This document shows, in pieces, positions 45,802-54,588 of a stretch of DNA of 64,000 nt. This DNA comes from Azoarcus sp. L1K30 (lineage in GTDB: Bacteria > Pseudomonadota > Gammaproteobacteria > Burkholderiales > Rhodocyclaceae): positions 2,962,999 through 3,026,998 of the forward strand of contig NZ_JAGRRD010000001.1 of the NCBI RefSeq assembly GCF_018122735.1. Reading direction: 5' to 3'. The notes under the pieces were generated by a model. It saw only the letters and a program-made list of their open reading frames with translations. It had not been told where the DNA came from and searched no databases. Both the position numbers and the translations under genes were made by a program. The number at the start of each line of letters is the position of its first letter. The stretch's first letter is position 1.

Positions 45802-48357
45802 TCAGGCCTTGGTCACCTTGACTGCGCACTTCTTGAAGTCGGTCTCTTTCGAGATCGGGCAGGTGGCATCGAGCGTGAGCTTGTTGACCAGCCGGCCCTC
45901 ATCGAAGAAGGGCACGAAGATCAGCCCCACCGGCGGCTTGTTGCGGCCGCGGGTCTCGAGCCGGGCGACGATCTCGCCACGACGCGAAGCCACTTTCACC
46001 GCCATGCCGCGCTGCAGCCCGCGCTTGCTGGCGTCGTCCGGGTGCATGAAGACCTGGGCCTCGGGCACCGAGCGATGCAGCTCGGGCACGCGGCGGGTCA
46101 TCGAACCGGTGTGCCAGTGCTCGAGCACACGGCCGGTGCACAGCCACATGTCGAAATCCTTGTCCGGCATCTCCGGGGGGTCCTGGTAGGGCAGCGCGAA
46201 CACCACGGCCTTGTTGTCCTTGTGGCCGTAGAACTTCACCCCCTCGCCCGTCTTGACATAGGGGTCATAGCCCTCGCGGAAGCGCCACAGAGTTTCCTTG
46301 CCATCGACCACCGGCCAGCGCAGGCCGCGCGCCTTGTGATACATGTCAAAGTCGGCGAGGTCGTGACCGTGACCGCGGCCGAAGCGCGCATATTCCTCGA
46401 ACAAGCCCTTCTGCAGGTAGTAGCCCAGCGCCTTCGACTCGTCGTTGGTATAGCCCTTGATCGCATGGCCATTGGCCTTCTCGATGTCGGACAGCGGGAA
46501 CCTGTTGACCTGGCCGTTGGCGTAGAGCACGTCGTACAGGGTCTTGCCCTTGTACTCGGGCTTCTTGGCAATAAGCTCGGCCGGCCACACCTCCTCGACC
46601 TTGAAGCGCTTGGAGAACTCGATGTACTGCCACAGATCGCTCTTCGCCTCACCCGGCGGCGCAACCTGCTGGCGCCAGAACTGGGTGCGGCGCTCGGCGT
46701 TGCCGTAGGCGCCCTCCTTCTCCGTCCACATTGCCGAGGGCAGGATCAGGTCGGCCGACATCGCCGACACCGTCGGGTAGACGTCCGACACCACGACGAA
46801 GGCCTCTTCGTTGCGCCAGCCCGGATAGACCTCGTCGTTGATGTTGGGCCCGGCCTGCATGTTGTTGGTGGTCGAGGTCCAGTAGCACTTGACCTTGCCA
46901 TCCTTGAGCGCGCGGCTCTGGGCCACGGCATGGAGGCCGACCTTGGGCGAGATCGTGCCTTCGGGCAGTTTCCAGATGTCTTCGGCGATCGCGCGGTGCA
47001 TCGGGTTGCCGACCACCATGTCCGCCGGCAGGCGATGGGCGAAAGTGCCGACTTCACGTGCGGTGCCGCAGGCCGAAGGCTGGCCGGTGAGCGAGAAGGG
47101 ACTGTTGCCCGGTTCCGAGATCTTGCCCACGAGCAGATGCACGTTGTAGATCATGTTGTTCACCCAGCTGCCGCGCGTGTGCTGGTTGAAGCCCATGGTC
47201 CAGAATGACACCACCTTGCGCTTCGGGTCGGCATAGGTTTCGGCCATGCGCTGAAGGTTGGCAACCGGCACGCCGGAGAGCTTGGACACCTTTTCAACAG
47301 TATATTCGGACACGAACCTGGCGAACTCTTCGAAGCTGATGTCCTTGGCCGCGCCGGTGTTGCCCTTGGGCTTGCCATCCGCACCGGGATAGCCGTTGTT
47401 GCTCGCATTCACCTCGAGCGGGTGATTCGGGCGCAGGCCAAAACCGATGTCCGTCTCGCCCATCTTGAAATTGACATTGCGCTGGACGAACTCGGTGTTC
47501 ACCTTCTTGTTCTGGATGATGTAGTTGCAGATGTAATTCAGGATCGCCAGATCGGTGTTGGGGACGAAGATCATCGGGTTGTCGGCGAGCTCGTAGGAAC
47601 GATGCTCGAAGGTCGACAGCACGTGCACCTCGGTCCCTTCCTTGGACAGGCGACGGTCTGTGATGCGGCTCCACAGGATGGGATGCATTTCGGCCATGTT
47701 CGAGCCCCACAGCACAAAGCTGTCGGCGTTCTCGATGTCGTCATAGCAGCCCATTGGCTCGTCGATGCCGAAGGTGCGCATGAAGCCGGCCACGGCGGAC
47801 GCCATGCAGTGGCGCGCATTGGGGTCGAGGTTGTTGGTGCGGAAGCCGGCCTTGTACAGTTTGGATGCGGCATAGCCTTCCCACACCGTCCATTGCCCGG
47901 AGCCGAACATCGCGATCGAGTCTGCGCCGTGGGTCTTGATCGCGGCCTTCCACTTGTCGGCCATGATGTCGAGAGCCTGATCCCAGCTGATCGGCGTGAA
48001 TTCGCCGTTCTTGTCGTACTTGCCGCCCTTCATCCGCAGCAGCGGCTTGGTCAGGCGGTCCTCGCCATACATGATCTTCGACAGGAAGTAACCCTTGATG
48101 CAGTTCAGGCCACGGTTGACTGGCGCGTCGGGGTCCCCCTGGGTGGCCACGATGCGTCCGTTCTGCACGCCGACCAGCACCGAACACCCGGTGCCGCAGA
48201 AGCGGCAGGCAGCCTTGTCCCAGCGCACCTTGGTACCGTCGCCGTTCCTGCCTTGCGCCTGCACCACCACCGGGATGCTGATGCCCGCCGTCGCCGCTGC
48301 AGCCGCCACCGCATTGGCCTTGATGAATCCGCGTCTGTCCATGTTCATTTTCTTCAT
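45802..48357 (-). CDS. napA: Periplasmic nitrate reductase catalytic subunit NapA
   Basis: 851-residue molybdoenzyme that reduces nitrate to nitrite. It has a twin-arginine signal (DRRGFIK, to about residue 35), an N-terminal [4Fe-4S] site (CRFCGTGC), and the probable Mo-ligand Cys in [10 protein letters not shown], with the bis-MGD-binding blocks intact. The length is at the long end for NapA, as is common in denitrifying betaproteobacteria. It overlaps napD by ATGA. The first ATG may be replaced by an in-frame ATG three codons later. Confidence 0.96.
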   Translation of the reverse strand: MKKMNMDRRGFIKANAVAAAAATAGISIPVVVQAQGRNGDGTKVRWDKAACRFCGTGCSVLVGVQNGRIVATQGDPDAPVNRGLNCIKGYFLSKIMYGEDRLTKPLLRMKGGKYDKNGEFTPISWDQALDIMADKWKAAIKTHGADSIAMFGSGQWTVWEGYAASKLYKAGFRTNNLDPNARHCMASAVAGFMRTFGIDEPMGCYDDIENADSFVLWGSNMAEMHPILWSRITDRRLSKEGTEVHVLSTFEHRSYELADNPMIFVPNTDLAILNYICNYIIQNKKVNTEFVQRNVNFKMGETDIGFGLRPNHPLEVNASNNGYPGADGKPKGNTGAAKDISFEEFARFVSEYTVEKVSKLSGVPVANLQRMAETYADPKRKVVSFWTMGFNQHTRGSWVNNMIYNVHLLVGKISEPGNSPFSLTGQPSACGTAREVGTFAHRLPADMVVGNPMHRAIAEDIWKLPEGTISPKVGLHAVAQSRALKDGKVKCYWTSTTNNMQAGPNINDEVYPGWRNEEAFVVVSDVYPTVSAMSADLILPSAMWTEKEGAYGNAERRTQFWRQQVAPPGEAKSDLWQYIEFSKRFKVEEVWPAELIAKKPEYKGKTLYDVLYANGQVNRFPLSDIEKANGHAIKGYTNDESKALGYYLQKGLFEEYARFGRGHGHDLADFDMYHKARGLRWPVVDGKETLWRFREGYDPYVKTGEGVKFYGHKDNKAVVFALPYQDPPEMPDKDFDMWLCTGRVLEHWHTGSMTRRVPELHRSVPEAQVFMHPDDASKRGLQRGMAVKVASRRGEIVARLETRGRNKPPVGLIFVPFFDEGRLVNKLTLDATCPISKETDFKKCAVKVTKA

Positions 48358-48608
48358 GCCTCCAGGTTTTCGAGACCTTCATCCGTATATTCGTAGGCGA
48401 GCGTCACCCCTTGAACCCTGGGGCCAAGATTCACCTTCAGTATCGAGTCGGTCACCGACCAGCCCTCACCGTCTTCCACGGTGACGACGATGCGACCGGT
48501 CTCGCGCGACTCCCCCTGCACCTCGACCCCGGGCACCTGCTGCAGAAAGTCGTGCACGATGGCGAAATCCTCGGGTTTGGCCCGCACTACCAGGCTTGCG
48601 ATGTTCAT
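48354..48608 (-). CDS. napD: NapA signal-peptide chaperone NapD
   Basis: 84-residue cytoplasmic protein with a ferredoxin-like fold that binds the NapA twin-arginine signal and holds back export until the cofactor is inserted. The start at 48608 is defined by overlap with the napF stop (ATGA), and its stop overlaps napA. The sequence (MNIASLVV at the start, then the VTVEDGEG strand) fits the family. Confidence 0.9.
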   Translation of the reverse strand: MNIASLVVRAKPEDFAIVHDFLQQVPGVEVQGESRETGRIVVTVEDGEGWSVTDSILKVNLGPRVQGVTLAYEYTDEGLENLEA

Positions 48609-49129
48609 GTGTTCTCCTTGACTGCCGTTTCCGTCTCCACTGCCTTCACCGCGATTGCCCGGACCGGGCAGGGGGCAAAACAGGCGCCACAACCATTGCA
48701 GCTCTCCAACGCCAGGATCGGCTGCGCCACCCCGCCCAGACGCGGGCGAAAGCGGATCGCCCCGGTCGGGCAGGCCTCGCCACACACACGGCACTCGACA
48801 CCGTTCATCGCCAGACAGCTGTCGGCGATGAAGGCGCGGATGGACCAGGCGGGCGCGGGATCCGGCAGCCTGACCAGCGCCGCCGACGAGCACGCGCTGA
48901 CGCACCCGCCGCAGAAAGTGCATTCGCCGCGACTGAAATCGACGGCGGGATAGCCCCCGTCGGCGCGCACCAGAATGCCGGTCGGGCACACCTCGATACA
49001 GGCGTCGCAGCGCGTACAACATTCGACGAAATCCGCCTCTGCCAGCGACCATGGCGGTCGCTGCGCGAGCGACTGCTTGCCGAGGCGGCCACGCAGAAAA
49101 CTGCGCCGGGTGAGTGCTGCGGATTGCAC
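48605..49129 (-). CDS. napF: Ferredoxin-type protein NapF
   Basis: 174-residue cytoplasmic iron-sulfur protein with four cysteine clusters (CTRCDACIEVCP, CTFCGGCVSAC, CRVCGEACP and CNGCGACFAPCP), thought to assist NapA maturation. It is the first gene of the nap operon; no napE is seen ahead of it. An RRSFLRG motif near the N terminus resembles a twin-arginine signal, but no hydrophobic stretch follows. Confidence 0.92.
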   Translation of the reverse strand: MQSAALTRRSFLRGRLGKQSLAQRPPWSLAEADFVECCTRCDACIEVCPTGILVRADGGYPAVDFSRGECTFCGGCVSACSSAALVRLPDPAPAWSIRAFIADSCLAMNGVECRVCGEACPTGAIRFRPRLGGVAQPILALESCNGCGACFAPCPVRAIAVKAVETETAVKENT

Positions 49130-49187
49130 GGGGCTTTTCCCATTGAAGAAACAGGGTCATTTGACGCCGGTGGTCACGGCAGCGTCA

Positions 49188-49201
49188 TTGACCGACATCA
49201 A
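49188..49201. promoter_or_regulatory. FNR/DNR-like box upstream of napF
   Basis: TTGAC-N4-ATCAA matches nine of the ten conserved positions of the FNR/DNR consensus. Its centre lies about 65 bases ahead of the napF ATG, in the 199-base gap between narL and napF. This is a sensible place for oxygen- or NO-responsive control of nitrate reductase expression. Assigned from the motif only. Confidence 0.5.
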
Positions 49202-49202
49202 G

Positions 49203-49221
49203 TTGAGAATTGCTCTCAACC
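49203..49221. promoter_or_regulatory. 19-bp inverted repeat in the nap promoter region
   Basis: Perfect 7-bp arms GTTGAGA / TCTCAAC flank a 5-bp spacer, extended outward by CAAG/CTTG with one bulged base. It starts one base after the FNR-like box. The core resembles a 7-1-7 Fur-type site more than NarL heptamers, but the regulator is unknown. Confidence 0.45.
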
Positions 49222-49328
49222 TTGAGGCGTTACGCCCTTTGAGATCTGCACGAGCACCACCGGCCGCCCCCGCTTTCGCGGACGAGCCGCAGCTTGGAGG
49301 AAACCGTGCCGCATTGAGCAGCGCGGCC

Positions 49329-49982
49329 TCAGCGCACCTCGTTGCGCAGGTGCTCCACCGCCCACACCGCGGCTTCGACACGCGACCGCAGGGCGAGCTT
49401 GCGCAGGATGTGCTTGACGTGGACCTTCACCGTGCCCTCGGTGATGTCGAGCGCACGACCGATGAGCTTGTTGGACAACCCGGACGAAAGCTGCTCGAGA
49501 ATACGCAGTTCCTGATCGGTCAGGCCGGCAGCGGCCACCGACGCAGGCTGCGCCGGGCCTCTCAGCGCGGCGGCCATCAGATGGGTCAGCGCCTCGGAGA
49601 TGAAGATGCGACCACTGGCCACTTCGTTGAGCGCGGCGACCATGGCCTCGGGCTCCATGTCCTTGAGCAGATAACCGTCGGCGCCCGCACGCAATGCAGC
49701 CACGAGGTCGTCACCGTGGTCGGACACCGTGACCATCACCACCCGGCAGTCCAGACGCGCAGCACGAATGCCGCGCAGCACGTCGATGCCGCTCATGTCC
49801 TTCATGTTGAGATCGAGCAGCACCAGATCAGGCTGTACTCGCAGCGCGAGCGCGAGCCCTTCCTCCCCGCCGGGAGCTTCGCCGAGCAGTCGCAGCGCGG
49901 GGATCGTCTGCAGCAGCTGGGTCAGCCCCTTGCGGAACAGCGGATGATCATCGACGACGATCGCGGTCTGCACCTCGTTCAT
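49329..49982 (-). CDS. narL: Nitrate/nitrite response regulator NarL
   Basis: 217-residue LuxR-type response regulator: REC domain with phospho-Asp57 (LLDLNMKDM) and a C-terminal helix-turn-helix (about 150-215; LTDQELRILEQLSSGLSNK). It overlaps the narX gene (ATGA), its cognate sensor, and is followed on the same strand by the nap operon it most likely controls. The name narP is an alternative, but pairing with a NarX-type kinase favours narL. Confidence 0.9.
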   Translation of the reverse strand: MNEVQTAIVVDDHPLFRKGLTQLLQTIPALRLLGEAPGGEEGLALALRVQPDLVLLDLNMKDMSGIDVLRGIRAARLDCRVVMVTVSDHGDDLVAALRAGADGYLLKDMEPEAMVAALNEVASGRIFISEALTHLMAAALRGPAQPASVAAAGLTDQELRILEQLSSGLSNKLIGRALDITEGTVKVHVKHILRKLALRSRVEAAVWAVEHLRNEVR

Positions 49983-51895
49983 GCGTGCCCCTCGAACACG
50001 ACGGGTTCGGCCGCGACGGTCGGGGCCCCCGCTCGAAATCGCAAGCTCACCCGTGTCCCGCCGCCGGGGCGGGCGCCGATCTCCAGCACACCACCGAGGC
50101 TGCGCGCGCGCTCGCGCATGATGGCCAGACCGTGGTGGTTATGCGCATCGGCCGGCGGCACGCCGAGCCCGATACCGTCATCCTCGACCACCACGAGCAA
50201 TTTGCCGCCCTCACCGCAGCTCAGACGCAGCCAGCCATGGCTGGCCCTGGCATGGCTCACCATGTTGGACAGCGCTTCGCGAATGATCTGCAGCACATGA
50301 ACCTCCTGATTGGGGCTGAGGTGACAATCGGCAAGCCGGGCTTCGAGCGAGAGAGAGAATTTGCCCTTGTCGCGGTATTCATCGACCGCATTCTGCAGCA
50401 AAGTAGAAAAGTCGCCTGCGAGTTTGAGGCGAAAAGACACCAGCAATTCGCGCAATTGGCGGTACGCCGCACTGATGCCCTCGCGCAGATCGGCAAGGAT
50501 GAGCTCGGCTTCGGCGCTGCGCGACGGATTCCCCACCAAGGGCTGCACCAGGCTGACCTGGATCTTCATGTAGGACAGCGCCTGCGCCAAGGAATCGTGC
50601 AGTTCCCGGGCAATCACGGAACGTTCCTCCTGCAGTGCGAGCAAACGCGCCTGCTCGCCGCGGCGGGCAGCCCCCAGCGCCATGCCCATATGGCTCGACA
50701 GCGCCTCCACCAGTTGTTGCTGCCAGGCTTCGAGACGCTGACCCGGCGCCAGCGTCAGCCGCAACATGCCGTAGTGGCGCTCGGTGTCGCGCAGCGGCAC
50801 CCGCACGAGCTCACTGCCGTCCTCGGCTTCCTGCCGCCACGCCTCACCATGGCTGCGGCAACTTGCGCAAGCAAGTTCCGCCACCACCTCGCGCGCGGCC
50901 TGCTCGGGGCAAGCACCGATCGAACTTGCCATCACCGTCGCCGGTCCGTCATGCCGTGCTTCGATGCAGGCCAGACTGCCGCGCAAACCTGCTACCTGCT
51001 CGATGTCGCGCAGCGTGGCCTCGTAGGCGTCCGGCGCAGCCGGGGCCTGATAGAGCCGGGCGATGGCGTGGTAGAGCAACTCCAGCGCCCGGTTGCTGCG
51101 CTGCAGCTCGGCGGTCTTGGCATCGACCCGGCGCTCGAGATCCCGATAGAGTTTGGAGAGTTCTCCCGCCATGGTGTTGAACGCAATCCCGACCTGGCCG
51201 AGTTCGTCGCGTCCGGTGTGCGCCAACTGGGTGGCGAAATCGCCAGCGGCAATGCGGTTGGCACCCGCCACCAGGGCATTGAGGGGGCGATGCACGTGGC
51301 GCTGAAGGACGATCAGCACCAGCACGCCCAGTAGCAGGGTCAGTGCGATGGCGACGGCCAGAATCTGGCGCAGGTCCTGGATCCGGCTTTCGGTATCGTG
51401 CTCGAGCACCGCCACCAGCGTGTTGAGCTGGCCGACAAAACCGTCCACCTCGACGAGCAGCGAAGCAATGGCCTCCGATGAGGGCGGCGGTCCTTCATCG
51501 CGAATGGCGTCGATGCGCGGTTTCAACGTCAGCTTCCACGCCGCCTCGGCCCCCCGATAAGTCGCAGCAAACACGCCGTCGGGTGCGCGCTCGAGCACGC
51601 GCATCAGCGCTGGATGCACCAGACTTTCTTCGAACTGCTGCACCGCCTCCGCTACCCGGGGGCTAGCAGCCTTGCCCTCGAGTACGTCGGCCACCACGAG
51701 GCTCGCCATGCGGTGGGTGAGACGGCGCAGGCTGCCGGCAACGTTGATTGCGCTGGCGCTGCCCTGCACTGCCTCAACGACGACGACAGAGGCGCTCATG
51801 CCGGCCAGCCCGATCAGGGTCAGCAGCAGCATCGCAAGACCGACGAGCCACAGGATGGAGCGCCGCGCGAGGGCATCGAGGAGATGAATCTTCAT
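49979..51895 (-). CDS. narX: Nitrate/nitrite sensor kinase NarX
   Basis: 638-residue membrane sensor kinase. Two helices (about 12-35 and 180-202) flank a periplasmic helical domain whose P-box-like segment (AGSLRRLTHRMA, about residues 51-62) is where NarX/NarQ bind nitrate. HAMP, signalling helix, a GAF-like region with a Cys pair (CASC), a HisKA_3 dimerisation helix with the phospho-His near 433 (RELHDSLAQ), and an HATPase domain follow. It is the first gene of the narX-narL unit and diverges from the Crp/Fnr gene across a palindrome-rich gap. Confidence 0.9.
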   Translation of the reverse strand: MKIHLLDALARRSILWLVGLAMLLLTLIGLAGMSASVVVVEAVQGSASAINVAGSLRRLTHRMASLVVADVLEGKAASPRVAEAVQQFEESLVHPALMRVLERAPDGVFAATYRGAEAAWKLTLKPRIDAIRDEGPPPSSEAIASLLVEVDGFVGQLNTLVAVLEHDTESRIQDLRQILAVAIALTLLLGVLVLIVLQRHVHRPLNALVAGANRIAAGDFATQLAHTGRDELGQVGIAFNTMAGELSKLYRDLERRVDAKTAELQRSNRALELLYHAIARLYQAPAAPDAYEATLRDIEQVAGLRGSLACIEARHDGPATVMASSIGACPEQAAREVVAELACASCRSHGEAWRQEAEDGSELVRVPLRDTERHYGMLRLTLAPGQRLEAWQQQLVEALSSHMGMALGAARRGEQARLLALQEERSVIARELHDSLAQALSYMKIQVSLVQPLVGNPSRSAEAELILADLREGISAAYRQLRELLVSFRLKLAGDFSTLLQNAVDEYRDKGKFSLSLEARLADCHLSPNQEVHVLQIIREALSNMVSHARASHGWLRLSCGEGGKLLVVVEDDGIGLGVPPADAHNHHGLAIMRERARSLGGVLEIGARPGGGTRVSLRFRAGAPTVAAEPVVFEGHA

Positions 51896-52017
51896 GGTCG
51901 GACTCCGGCATGCCGCTACATGGGCGGATATGTGGGGATACCCCCAACGGGGACGGGACTCGCACAGGCACTGCGCACCGGACGCTCAAGGTCCTAGTAA
52001 ACAAGATCTTAGATGCT

Positions 52018-52049
52018 CCGTGCCATACCTCGTTGGAGGTATGGCACGG
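52018..52049. repeat. Perfect 14-bp palindrome with 4-base loop
   Basis: CCGTGCCATACCTC and its exact reverse complement are separated by GTTG, between the divergent narX and Crp/Fnr genes and about 94 bases before the latter. No T-run follows on either strand, so it is not a standard terminator. It could be an operator for a dimeric regulator or a hairpin in the leader of the Crp/Fnr transcript. Confidence 0.8.
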
Positions 52050-52142
52050 TCCCGGAACATACATTGCCAGGCTTCGCCGATATCCGGATGCGCCCTACAC
52101 TGAAACTCATGCGCCACAAAGCTGCCGGTCGCAAGGAGTCTC

Positions 52143-52838
52143 ATGATGATTGCTGATACCGTCCTACCCCACGTTTCGACCCTTTCGCGGATTCCGCCCT
52201 TCGATCTTCTCGACAGCGACGAAGTGTCGCGGCTGATCGAAGGCAGACGACTGCTCCAGCGCTGCCGCGGCGAAATCGTGGCACATTGCAACGTTACGGC
52301 ACCCTGTCTGTGGGTCGTGCTCGAGGGCGAGGTCAAGTGTTCGCTGATCTCGGCCACCGGCGGCGAAAAAATCATCCAGCTTGCCGGCGCAGGGGCGATG
52401 TTTGGCGAGGAGGCAGCGCTGCTCGACCGCCCGCAGCTATTCACTGCACAGGCTACGCGCAACAGCGTCCTGCTGCCAATCCGCGGCAGCGCGCTGCGCG
52501 CCGCCATGGAAGTCTCAGCTGCATTTGCCAACGCCATGACGCTGCGATTGTCGACGTCGATCTACGACCTGATCGAGAATCTCCAACTCTGCCTTCAAGG
52601 TAGCAGCACGCAACGCGTGGCGCACTATCTGTCACGGCTGGCGCCGGACAGCGCCCAACACTGCGAGATCCAGCTCGAAACCGACAAACAGCACATCGCC
52701 GCACAGCTCAACCTCACGCCCGAAACCCTGTCGCGCGTGCTGTCGCGCTTCATGCGCGACGGCATGATCCGCCCCCATGGCCGGCGCGGCCTGGTACTGG
52801 ACGACCTTCCGCAGCTACGCAGCTGTGCCGCTGGCTGA
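52143..52838 (+). CDS. Crp/Fnr-family transcriptional regulator (DNR/NNR-like)
   Basis: 231-residue regulator with an N-terminal cyclic-nucleotide-binding-like beta-roll (about 20-130) and a C-terminal winged helix (HIAAQLNLTPETLSRVLSRF near 187-206). It lacks the cysteine spacing of the FNR iron-sulfur cluster, so haem-based NO sensing of the DNR/NNR kind is more likely. Four cysteines (41, 49, 55, 66) cluster in an unusual place. AAGGAG precedes two tandem ATGs. Divergent from narX-narL-nap, it may act on the TTGAT-type boxes seen in this window. Confidence 0.85.
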   Translation: MMIADTVLPHVSTLSRIPPFDLLDSDEVSRLIEGRRLLQRCRGEIVAHCNVTAPCLWVVLEGEVKCSLISATGGEKIIQLAGAGAMFGEEAALLDRPQLFTAQATRNSVLLPIRGSALRAAMEVSAAFANAMTLRLSTSIYDLIENLQLCLQGSSTQRVAHYLSRLAPDSAQHCEIQLETDKQHIAAQLNLTPETLSRVLSRFMRDGMIRPHGRRGLVLDDLPQLRSCAAG

Positions 52839-52866
52839 CCCCGGAAGAGCCCCCTGAAGCAGCCCC

Positions 52867-54291
52867 CTACAGCACCTCTATGGCGGCAAGATGACCGGGT
52901 GAAGCCAGCCAGCGCCCGAGCATGCGATAGGTGTCGAGCGCGAAGCAACGCTCGGCGGTCTGTGCCAGACGCTGCGCATCGGCACGGCTCTCGGTCGTGC
53001 CCAGATGGCACCAGTGATCGAGCACATGGAAGGCCGTGCGTCCGCTCGCCTCATCGTGTTCGCTCAGAATCACCGCCCCCTGCCACGGCCACGGTTTCAA
53101 CCGCGCCGCGCCAAGACCGCCCAGCAGCCGGGCATCGTGCTCCTCGACGGACTCCTTTCCCGCACACACCCCGGCACAGCGCTTCGCCCGGTAGGCCGTG
53201 CACGGCCCGTGGCCGCCAGGCTCGATCCCGAGCCGGCGCGGACACAGGCGATAAAGTTGTGCCAGCTCGCGCAACAGACTGTCGGCCTCCTTGCGATGGC
53301 GAAAAGCACCGAACAGACCCTCCCACTGTCGCGGATCGGTATTCGAAACACGCACATGCTCGAGTATGGGGGGGCGCTTGCGTCCAGGGACGATGCGCAG
53401 GGCGAAGGCCTCCTCACGCGCTTGCAGCAGGCGCTCGCGCACGGGCTGTGACGCTTTCAACAGACCGGCCTCGAGCAGCAGCGCGTCCAGTTCGCCCGCG
53501 GCCTCGATCCAGTCGACCCGCCTGACCCTGCGTACCAGCTCGGCGTCCTTGCCCTTCCTCGCCGCAGCGGAAAGGTGCTCCAGCACCCGGGTGCGGAGAT
53601 TGACGCTGCTGCCGACGTGAATCGGCAAGTCCGGACGACCGTCTTCTGGCGCCGCCGGCGTGTCGAAGAACAGGTAGACGCCGGAACAGGGCGGCATGCC
53701 CTCGATGGCGCCGTCGGGCAAGCCCGGCGGACGCGCCGGCGCCTTCATCGCGCGGGCAACGGCCTGTTCGAGCGCAGCGGCAGGAAAAGTCTGTTCGACC
53801 AGACACGCGAACTGCCACAGGGCATCCGTGTCGCCCATCGCACGGTGGCGCGCATCGCACACGAGCCCGTGGCGCTCGATCAGCGCATCCAGACCATGTC
53901 GATGATGTTCGGGATAGAGCGCACGCGACAGCTTGAGCGTGCACAGCACCGGTGCGTCGAAATTGCGCCCGAGGCCGGCAAAGGCGCTTTTCAGGAAACC
54001 GTAGTCGAAACGTGCGTTGTGCGCGACGAACACGCAGTCTTCGAGCAGCGCATGCACGGTGTCGGCCACGTCGGCAAAAACAGGCGCATCGGCCACCATC
54101 GCGTCGGTGATGCCGATGAAGTCCTGAATTTTCGCCGGAATGGACCGCCCGGGGTTGAGCAGTTGCTCCCAGCGTTCTACAACGCTGCCCCGCTCCACCC
54201 GAATGATCGCAATCTCGGTAATGCCGTCACGCAGCAGATTGGCGCCGGTAGTTTCGAGATCGACAAAGGCGAGTCGCTCGGGCAGTGCCAT
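52867..54291 (-). CDS. DEDDh exonuclease fused to GIY-YIG nuclease (Cho-like)
   Basis: 474-residue fusion. Residues 1-180 form a DnaQ-type 3'-5' exonuclease with FVDLETTG (Asp, Glu) and the later His-x4-Asp (HRAMGDTD). From about 205 a GIY-YIG domain follows (GVYLFFD to HVGSSVNLRTRV), like the N-terminal nuclease of UvrC and Cho. The GIY motif is degenerate (GVY and HVG). A C-terminal region with Cys-rich CPRRL/CTAY segments follows. It probably acts in DNA repair or processing. The start was placed at MALPERL; the upstream extension overlaps the DUF3460 gene. Confidence 0.88.
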   Translation of the reverse strand: MALPERLAFVDLETTGANLLRDGITEIAIIRVERGSVVERWEQLLNPGRSIPAKIQDFIGITDAMVADAPVFADVADTVHALLEDCVFVAHNARFDYGFLKSAFAGLGRNFDAPVLCTLKLSRALYPEHHRHGLDALIERHGLVCDARHRAMGDTDALWQFACLVEQTFPAAALEQAVARAMKAPARPPGLPDGAIEGMPPCSGVYLFFDTPAAPEDGRPDLPIHVGSSVNLRTRVLEHLSAAARKGKDAELVRRVRRVDWIEAAGELDALLLEAGLLKASQPVRERLLQAREEAFALRIVPGRKRPPILEHVRVSNTDPRQWEGLFGAFRHRKEADSLLRELAQLYRLCPRRLGIEPGGHGPCTAYRAKRCAGVCAGKESVEEHDARLLGGLGAARLKPWPWQGAVILSEHDEASGRTAFHVLDHWCHLGTTESRADAQRLAQTAERCFALDTYRMLGRWLASPGHLAAIEVL

Positions 54292-54299
54292 GCCCAGCG

Positions 54300-54488
54300 T
54301 CAGTGATTGATGTCGTAGTAATAAGCCTTGACCGGCACCTTCGACTCCCTGGCGCGCTTCTGCGCCTCGAGATCCTGCGGTTTGTCCCACCACAGGGCAC
54401 GGCCTTCGCGCTGCTCGACGACCTGCTCGGGATGCTTCTCCATCCACTCACGCATGAACTTGGTGTGCTCGGATTCGTAAATTGCCAT
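54300..54488 (-). CDS. DUF3460 family protein
   Basis: 62-residue protein with the typical N-terminal ESEHTKFMREW motif and a central GRALWWDK segment, matching the small DUF3460 family of betaproteobacteria. Function is unknown. It is acidic to neutral, helical, and has no signal or membrane segment. The ATG at 54488 agrees with the family start; an ATG three codons upstream (54497) lies closer to the GGAG. Confidence 0.82.
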   Translation of the reverse strand: MAIYESEHTKFMREWMEKHPEQVVEQREGRALWWDKPQDLEAQKRARESKVPVKAYYYDINH

Positions 54489-54588
54489 GATGTTCATCTC
54501 CGTCGGATTCGGGCGCGATTCTAGCAGGTCGTGCGCGGCGGGGGTCAGCCGCCGCGCTCTGCGGACACTCGGAACGGCGGGACGCGGA

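Noticed and set aside
52018-52049. Perfect palindrome as an intrinsic terminator
   Set aside because: Neither strand has the T-rich tail, and both flanking genes read away from it, so no transcript needs to end there.
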